From assembly GCF_963678635.1 (NCBI RefSeq), contig NC_087067.1:11761716-11825715 (forward strand): a stretch of DNA of 64,000 nt, in the 5' to 3' direction. Positions 39,378-47,300 of this stretch are shown here, piece by piece. Both the position numbers and the translations under genes were made by a program. The notes under the pieces are model-generated. The model ran no database searches, was not told the DNA's origin, and saw only the letters and a program-made list of their open reading frames with translations. The stretch's first letter is position 1; each line of letters begins with the position of its first letter. The stretch comes from Symsagittifera roscoffensis (lineage: Eukaryota > Xenacoelomorpha > Acoela > Convolutidae).

Positions 39378-41225
39378 AAGTCAACGATCGCGTTATCGCC
39401 TCTCAATTCCCTACTTGATACTTTTTTGGCTGATATGCGACTAATCGCCATTTCTACAAACCGCCATGTCTTGAAGCCGAAATTACATCAGAATAACATA
39501 AATTACATCAGAGTTATGTAACAATTGAATAAAAACAGTGACAATCTATTGATATGTTGCATAAACAAAATAATTTTTAGCTTGGTAATTTTCAGCTTGT
39601 TGGCATGGTAATTGTATTTGCGGCTTCTTGGCCCTTAGGCTTGTTGGCTTGCTACCACTTTTTTGCTACCTCCAAATTTGGCTGGACTCTAAAGTAACCA
39701 ACATTTGGCCAATGACCGACCGACCCTAGAATTAACGTAATTTTAAGTGAGTAAAGATAGAAATCTAAGCGGTCCAAGAAAAGTCAATGTTGAAATGTTA
39801 TGCGAAATCGATTCAATCAAACATTTTTGAAGGTCTAAACGCATCAAAATGCTGAAATCGTTGATTTGAATAATTTCAAAGCGTTTTACATAAACCTTTC
39901 CCTTCTCGGGTTTTAAAATATCTGGGTGAGCCATTGGCTCGGCCTATTCTAGTATAAGGTTTTTAAAAAATAAGTAGAATTATGTTTGATAATGGCACCA
40001 AAATTTGTCAGGAATCTCATTTCGTATTTGAGATTTTGTCTGAGTGACTTAAGCTGATGCTAAGTGTGTTTTGATTCCTGTTGCACTTGTGACTATCTCT
40101 GCATGACTTGAAAATGAGTCAAATTAAAATGTTTCTCAATTGTATGTTTGGTCTTATAACTGACATGACAGAGCATATTGATAATGCATGCTAAAATTTT
40201 TGTTCAAGTTTAATTTTAGAAAAAAGTAAATTAGAATCAAGTTAATAAGATGTTTAATTCTATCAAAAGGCAAGTGTATGCGTTGTGATTTGAATTTTGA
40301 CTAGAATTTTCTTTATAAACTTATTTCGTCCCAATTTCTGTTGCCTTGACTAGTCGTCCAGCTTTAAACTTGAAGATTTGCATTTCATGAAACATCCCAA
40401 ATAAAAAATGTGAATAAAAAATTTAAAAAGAAAGAAAAATGGACGTTTTTCGAAAAGCAAACTTTTCTTTTCTGTTTCGAGTTTATCCAAATATAAAATA
40501 GACTTCTCGTGACGGCTCTTTAACGTCAATTTTGTGGCAAAAATAGAGGAAAAAAGGTTCACCGTAGAAAGATATCATTGGTAGCTCAAAGTTTGGAAGT
40601 TGAAAAATGACACGAATGCACGTTTCATGGAGCGACTTTGTGGAAAAAATGTTGAAAAGAACCGTTTAAGAATACTCTAGATGACCCAGCTTGATTTTGG
40701 CATTACCAGTTTTCAATATTCTCCGTCTGAGCGTAATATTGATCCTATTTTTTATTTAAAATTCACGTTCAGTTTTCATATTTTGGGTGTTCATATACTT
40801 GCGTTCATTGTCTCTGTTCCGACCCTGTTGGCGATAATCGAAATTTTTCAATCCGTATTTTTTTTTTCGGTTTCCTTGAGTCTTTTTACACTCTTCTTGC
40901 CATCTGTTAGCTATTTTAAAATTTTGATTAGGGGACATCCAAATCTTCAGGGTAGGTAAACAAGTTGCAAAAATTAATATTGACTCAAATTTATCTAAAG
41001 AAAAATCATTTTGCACAATTTTCTAAAGTCAGAACGAACAGTGTATTAGGAAAAGATATTCTCATTAAATTTTTTGAACTATCAACAGAGCAGTGCATAT
41101 TGAACTACTCAGTTCGATACTTGTTTGACCTGCTGGTTTTTTTTGAGGAAATATTTTCGAACTCAATTTTATGGCCTCAAACTGCCAACATCTTGATTCT
41201 GTCAACCTCCTTGTGTGTGTTTTAG
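39378..41225 (+). other. Remaining part of the intron before the first visible TM9SF3 exon
   Basis: Unique, AT-rich sequence. I searched for the expected upstream TM9SF3 coding (a transmembrane segment followed by a charged stretch leading into [10 protein letters not shown]) and found none. Overlapping open frames near 40,680-41,016 on both strands have no family resemblance and lack matching splice sites. The segment ends in a usable acceptor, TGTGTGTTTTAG at 41,214-41,225. Confidence 0.6.
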
Positions 41226-41392
41226 GAGAAAGACTTGGGCGACGAGTACGGGTGGAAACAGGTGCATGGGGACGTATTTCGACCGGGGGAGCATAGGACC
41301 CTTTTCTGTGCACTGGTGGGAACTGGATACCAGATCACAGTAGTCTCCCTCCTCGTCATCATGCTCGCCATATTCGGAGAGCTATATACTGA
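41226..41392 (+). CDS. TM9SF3: TM9SF3 exon a (first visible)
   Basis: 167 nt, starting in phase 0 after TTTTAG. It reads [20 protein letters not shown], the conserved cytosolic motif of the family, then a hydrophobic segment ([19 protein letters not shown]) and ends in LYT plus the first two bases of a Glu codon. Donor GTTAGT. It must be preceded by further exons, because the protein cannot begin here. Confidence 0.92.
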
Positions 41393-44300
41393 GTTAGTAT
41401 AACATACGTAGGGAGTATCGAGAGAGTATTATATGAATCGAGATGTGCTGTAACCAGGTTTTCGCCTATCATTTTTATGCAAAAAAAATCACTTTTCGAA
41501 AGGGGGAATCGAGGAAGCGTAATATAAGCTGGAAGGGGGCTATATAAAAAATAAGTGGTACATTTTGAGACAAAAGAGTGATTCATATAAATATGTAAAA
41601 AGAATGATAAATGCAAGGAAGGAAGGAATGATGTTAATACTAACTGAAGTTGAACTGCTTCGGTGATTCTTGTATGAGCAGATTTATGGAAAAACTGCAA
41701 AGAGATCATATTTGTTCAGAGTTTTACTTGCAGACAGCTGGATACCTAAATTTCATTGAGTAAAGCTGCAACGCAAAAAGGAATATCATTGAAAGTTCGC
41801 AATAAAAATTGGGGTGAGCTGTAGAAAATTTCATATGCGTTTATTTGAGAGTTACTAAAGTAAAGGAACCAATAATTAGAAAATGATAAATATTTAAGAG
41901 CAGCAGCTGGAGTTTAAGAATAAACTCTAAAATATCATTACTGGTTGCTTTTTGACAGGTTTTCCTAATGGTTTTCACATTTAATTCAGTTTTAAGATTA
42001 ATTTTTACTTTGTTGCAGGCGTGGATCTCTGTTGAGCACTGCAATATTCGTGTATGCCGCCACTTCGCCAGTCAATGGATACTTTGGCGGAAGCCTCTAC
42101 GCAAGGATGGGAGGTCGGTATTTTCACAAACTAATTCGGTTTTTTTTCGAGAGATGCTTGTCGATTAAAAAGGTAGAGGTAGACATTCTTAACTTGAAAT
42201 TGAATCACTGATTAAGAGTCGATGAATGTAGTTCAGATTCTTATCCAGGTCGCAATTATTTTTTTCAGGAAGTCTTTTTCGCGGTTTGACTTTTGATTTA
42301 TTTTTGAGTTCAGTTCATGTCCTTTGTTAAAAGAAAGATAAACTCCACTATCGAACAGCGACAGTGTAAAGGTCACGAAAAACGTGATCGAATTCTAGTT
42401 TGGAAAATGGAATTTAGTTTTCAGATTTCACAGCGAAATAAAAAATTTGCCTATTGATACAGTCTTCTCAAATTGGGTTAATTTTATCGAAAAACTGCCA
42501 ATCATAAATTCTTTTAGAGATTTAAAGAGCTTTAAGGGCATCTATTTCGCGATTTTTTCAAAAACAAGTCAGTATTTTTTCTGTTTAATTGTAAGCATTG
42601 ACTCTTTTCCAACTGTCTGTTGGCTATGTTTTTCAGCGTTATATGATTTTCGAAACAACGGCGTGTGTAGGTTTTATTACAGTATTGAACGAATGATTTT
42701 TTTTGTCAAGCTCGTTTTTAGCTACTGGTCAGTTATTGACACCATTAACTCAAAAAAAATTAAAATGAACTATTTCGTAAAAATTGTTTTTGCATTAAAC
42801 TGTTCTGTTGCGTTTCGTCCAGGTAAGAGTTGGATCCGCCAGATGTTTGTGAGTGCGTTCCTGATCCCAGCCTACGTGTCCGCAACAGCAATCGGCATCA
42901 ACTTCATTGCTATGTACTACCACGCTTCCCGTGCCATCCCGTTCGGATCTATGATGGCAGTGGCATGTATCTGTCTCTTCGTGATCCTTCCTCTCACTCT
43001 GGTGGGAACTATCCTTGGAAGAAATCTGGCGGGACTCCCTGATGCTCCGTGCAGAGTAAACGCAGTGCCACGACCCATCCCTGAGAAAAAATGGTTAGTT
43101 GATATCCATGTTGGGTTTTGTTAAGAGTAATTAACGTAGTGATAACTCTATAGATCTTGGTGATTTTTTTAAATGTCTTAAAATTTGTTCACGCTCAATT
43201 TTACTTTTTCGCGGTTTGATTTGTGATTTCTTTTCAAGTTCAGTGCATTCCATTGATAAAAGGAAGGCAAACTCCTCTATCAAATAGCAAAAATGTAAAG
43301 GTCACGGAAAACGTGATCGACTTCTAGTTTCAAAAGAGGAATTTAATGTTCTGATTTTCCAGCGAATTAAAAATTTCACTTATTGATCCAGTTTTGTCAA
43401 ATTGGGTTAATTTCATCAAAAAGTGACAATTATAAATTGTTTTAAAAATTCAAAGAGCTTTAACTCTAAGGTCATCTTTTTTTTGAAATAAGAAAGATCA
43501 GATTTTTTCAAAAACAAGTCAGTATTTCTTGTTCTGTTTTCTTGCGTTCTTAATGTTTTTCAACTGTCGGTTGGCTATGTTCTTTAATATGGTCATCAGT
43601 TGAGGTTTGTGGGATTTTGGGAGGGAAGATCTAGTATATTAGCTATATGATAGTGGATGGGGGATTTTCAAAAAGATTTTGATAGTTTTGTCTGGCTTTT
43701 TTGGTCCATAAAATGGTGACCGCTTGACTACCATAAAAGTTTGAAAACATGAAAAGGTATCGACTAGCAAAATATTGAAAGCTTTTTTTCCTCAGAAATA
43801 AAAAAGAACAATAACAACAATCCTTTCGATCTGAAACTTGCTTTTCTGAGAAATTGAAAACTGGATAAATTAAGCAACCAACAAGCAAATGAAATTTAAG
43901 AAAAGTTGTGATCAGTCACACCCCGAACTGTTATGTTTTGAACCGAGCTCTAAGTGCTGCACAATTTATGAAATGAGTGAAAACAATTTTGATTTATGTT
44001 TTTCAAGTATATAATCAAGGGGATCTATGATTTTCTCGAGTGGGGAGGGTAATTTCAAAAAAATATTCGTAAGTTTTGTCATTTTTTTAAATTGACAAAA
44101 TTGAGTTTCCGAGCTCTCGCAAATCGTTTTAAAGACCCTGTTTTGACCAAATATTCTGCGTCGGCAAATTTTAAAAGAACTAGTCAAAAATACCGTTTTG
44201 GGCACTTCTGATTTTTTTGACCAAAACATCTAGTTTTTTCAGCGCGCGCTCCCCTTCAAAAGTAATATTTCAGGGCTGGTTGCCAAAAATGGAGGTCATT

Positions 44301-47300
44301 TAATAATACCATAGGGGGCCCTTTGGTTGGCGAGGGGATCTGATCTGTGATGTAAATGATGTGTCCCCTCTCTAAATCCCCGCACTAGTGTAAATTATTG
44401 ATTTAAAAAATTTGACGGATCTCTTTAACTATTTCCACCCTTTTGCAGGGCGGGGAGGGGGGGGGGGGGGGGATTCGTTACTAGGTACAAAGTTTACATA
44501 TGCTTATCTATTGAATTATCTCTTTAAAGGGGTGGCATTTTGTTACTAGTTACCCTATTTACTAGTTACTAGTCAATTTGACTTATATAGTACAATTTTT
44601 ATGCTAGTCGATACGATTTTCAGTCTTAAAACTTTTATGCTTGTCGAGCTTTCTGCTAGTCGATTGAATGGCAATAAAACATGATGTTTGCATCTCTGGG
44701 TGAATTTTAGAATTTTAATGCTGCAGGCAAGTTTTGACGAAAAAAAGCCAGAAATTCCGTTTTTACCCCTTTTCGAAAGATTTTGACCAAAAAATAGCAC
44801 TTTTTCGGCCCATGTCCGTAAATAGCATGCAATGGCTTAACAAAAAAAATAATGATGTTTTTTTTCACTTTTACAAAAGCAAAACGATTTTTAACTACAA
44901 GTAAGGTATTGTTAAGTTCTCGAGGAAGTGTTGATATTGCGACTGATTTTAATCATTCTATCAAATTCTGACAGTAATGGTGTATATAAAGTTTTGTCAC
45001 TATTGTCATATAGAATGATTGTTTTGATAACTGTGTGTAGGATAATGGAGCCGGCGATGATAGTGTTGTTGGGAGGAGTGTTGCCGTTCGGGAGTATCTT
45101 CATCGAGATGTACTTCATCTTCACCTCCTTCTGGGCCTACAAGATCTACTACGTGTACGGCTTCATGCTCCTGGTCTTCATCATCCTCATGATTGTCACC
45201 GTGTGTGTCACCATCGTCGCCATTTACTTCCTACTCAACTCCGAGGACTACCGATGGTAAGTGCGTCTTAAAGTGTTTAATCATTTGTCTTAAAGTGTTT
45301 TAGGCAGTTCGAAACTGGTGCTAAATCAACTTTTAATCCGATCATCGGGTTGTAATCCCCCAAAGCCACAGCAAAACTCCTTGCACATTTTTCACCGTTT
45401 TATTCAATTTCCATATTAACAGCTAAGCCTACTTTTAATTGTCGCCTGACACAAATCGTAGCCTCACGGCAGCAAACACCTAATCCTTCACTCGCTAATC
45501 TTTTAAGCGAAGTGAAAGGAAATATTGTCTTGACAATAGGACCAAATGAATAAAAAATTGTGACCAATCGAAAGCAACACACTTCAACGATCTGATTGAA
45601 AAAATATTTTCTTTCAGATTAATGTGTGATTTCATGGTTTACCGAAATTTCAGTTTCTCCAGCTCGGTGTTTTGCTATGGGATTTTCCGCGAAGAATAGC
45701 GATAATATACGAAGCTGTTTTCCGTTTTGGTTTTAGTAATCCTGAATGTAATGAATTTTTAAGTTTTGATTGTCGAATTAAATTTTCACTTATTACAGTG
45801 TTTTCTTCAGAAAAGCCTAAAATTAAGCACGCGCAACTTTAGTTGTTGGGGTATGACTTATGAAACTCGCCTTTTAAGTTACTCTCTACGAAAACAGTGA
45901 TGGAAATTTAGCTTGAATTATTTGAAGTTGTTGCATAACTTTTTTTAATCGCAATTTTAATTGTTTATAGTTCGATCATTTGAAAAGTCATTCTCTGTTG
46001 AAGAGAAGAGACAAAAGTACTAATCAACTTCCGTAATCAACGAATATAGAGTGCTGTAAGCAGTGATGTCTATTTAAAAAAAAAACAATTTAAATTTCAA
46101 TTTATTTAAATGTGAAATTATGAGCCCTCTCAATTTAAATGAAAAATTTTAATTTAAATCGAGCAATTCAAATTGAAAAAAAAATTAAATTGGTCCGGCG
46201 GTATTCGATCCGCCAAAGTACAGAGTTTACTCATGATAATTAATTTCACAATTCAGCAGAAAAAGCAAACAATCTATATTTTCACGACAAACTTGATGAA
46301 TTTTTATAGCAAATAGATACGCCCAAAAAATTGCTTTGGAATTCTTTTCACAAATTTGCGAAATGTCCCCAAAATTGGCAAAAAAGCTGCAAGAAACAGT
46401 CTAAAGAAAAAATAAATTTATGAAGAAAAATTTAAATAGTGGAAAAATTTAAATTGATGCCAACAATTTTTATAATTTTCTAAAACAATTTCAATTTAAA
46501 TTTCAAATTTTATTTTAAATGGACATCACTGGCTGTAATTAAACGAACGACCAAAGTCGAACTGGGTGGGTGACTAGGGCGACCTCATGGTCATTTTTTA
46601 ATGACCAGTCATTAGTAGTCAGTATTTGGTCGTTATTTTTTTGACAGGTCATTATCTTCAAATGACTTCCTTCATTTTTTTTATAATACTTTGTGATTGA
46701 AATATTGCTCAGGGTAGCGCATTTTTTTGATGTCATTTGGTTTTTGATGTTGAGTAAATTTGATGTATAATGGTAATGAATGATAGGGAAGATTTCACTT
46801 AAGGTAATAATGAACCAGCTGCTATTTTCATAAATAGCAATCTTGCTAAAACATGAATTCATTTTTCGCAGCTTTTTCAGTTTTCGATAGTCTTTTTTAG
46901 GTCATTATTTGGTCCTTTTCTGGTTTTAACAACAGGTCATTATTTAGTCTGTTACTGCTAGCGACATTTAAAAGTCATTGTTTTTTTTCAGGCAGTGGAC
47001 TAGCTTCTGGGCGGGTGCCTCGTGCTCATTCTACGTGTATCTATACTGCATATATTACTTCTTCTTCAAAACCAAGTAAGTGCTCTTGATTTTCTAATCC
47101 AGCGCCATTTACCTAATGAAAGCTTTTATTTTGCTAGGATATTGATTTATTTTCTCATAATCTGCTGAGAATTTAGAATTTTCATCCTCAAGGGAGGCGT
47201 GTGAAGTTTTCCGTTGAAGTACATGTATTGTGTTTCGGGGAATCTGAGGTCGGTTAAAAAAAACAAGCAACTATCCAAAAAGCAGCAGTAACCCAAACAA

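Noticed and set aside
40681-41225. Overlapping open frames of 86-92 codons on both strands before exon a
   Set aside because: They do not match the expected upstream TM9SF3 sequence, overlap each other on opposite strands and show no coding composition.
42100-42840. Alternative exon b-c junction using GTATTT donor and an AG inside GTAAGAG
   Set aside because: It would give GGRWIRQM, one residue shorter than the family, and uses a poor acceptor. The chosen junction keeps family length.
42447-43124. A 225-codon open frame
   Set aside because: Only 42,823-43,093 is TM9SF3 exon c. The upstream part reads through intron and repeat R1 and the end runs into the next intron.
46190-46215. A tRNA T-arm inside the 471-bp hAT-like element (GGCGG-TATTCGAT-CCGCC)
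   Set aside because: The loop is 8 nt and no other tRNA part is near; it is best read as a short hairpin.
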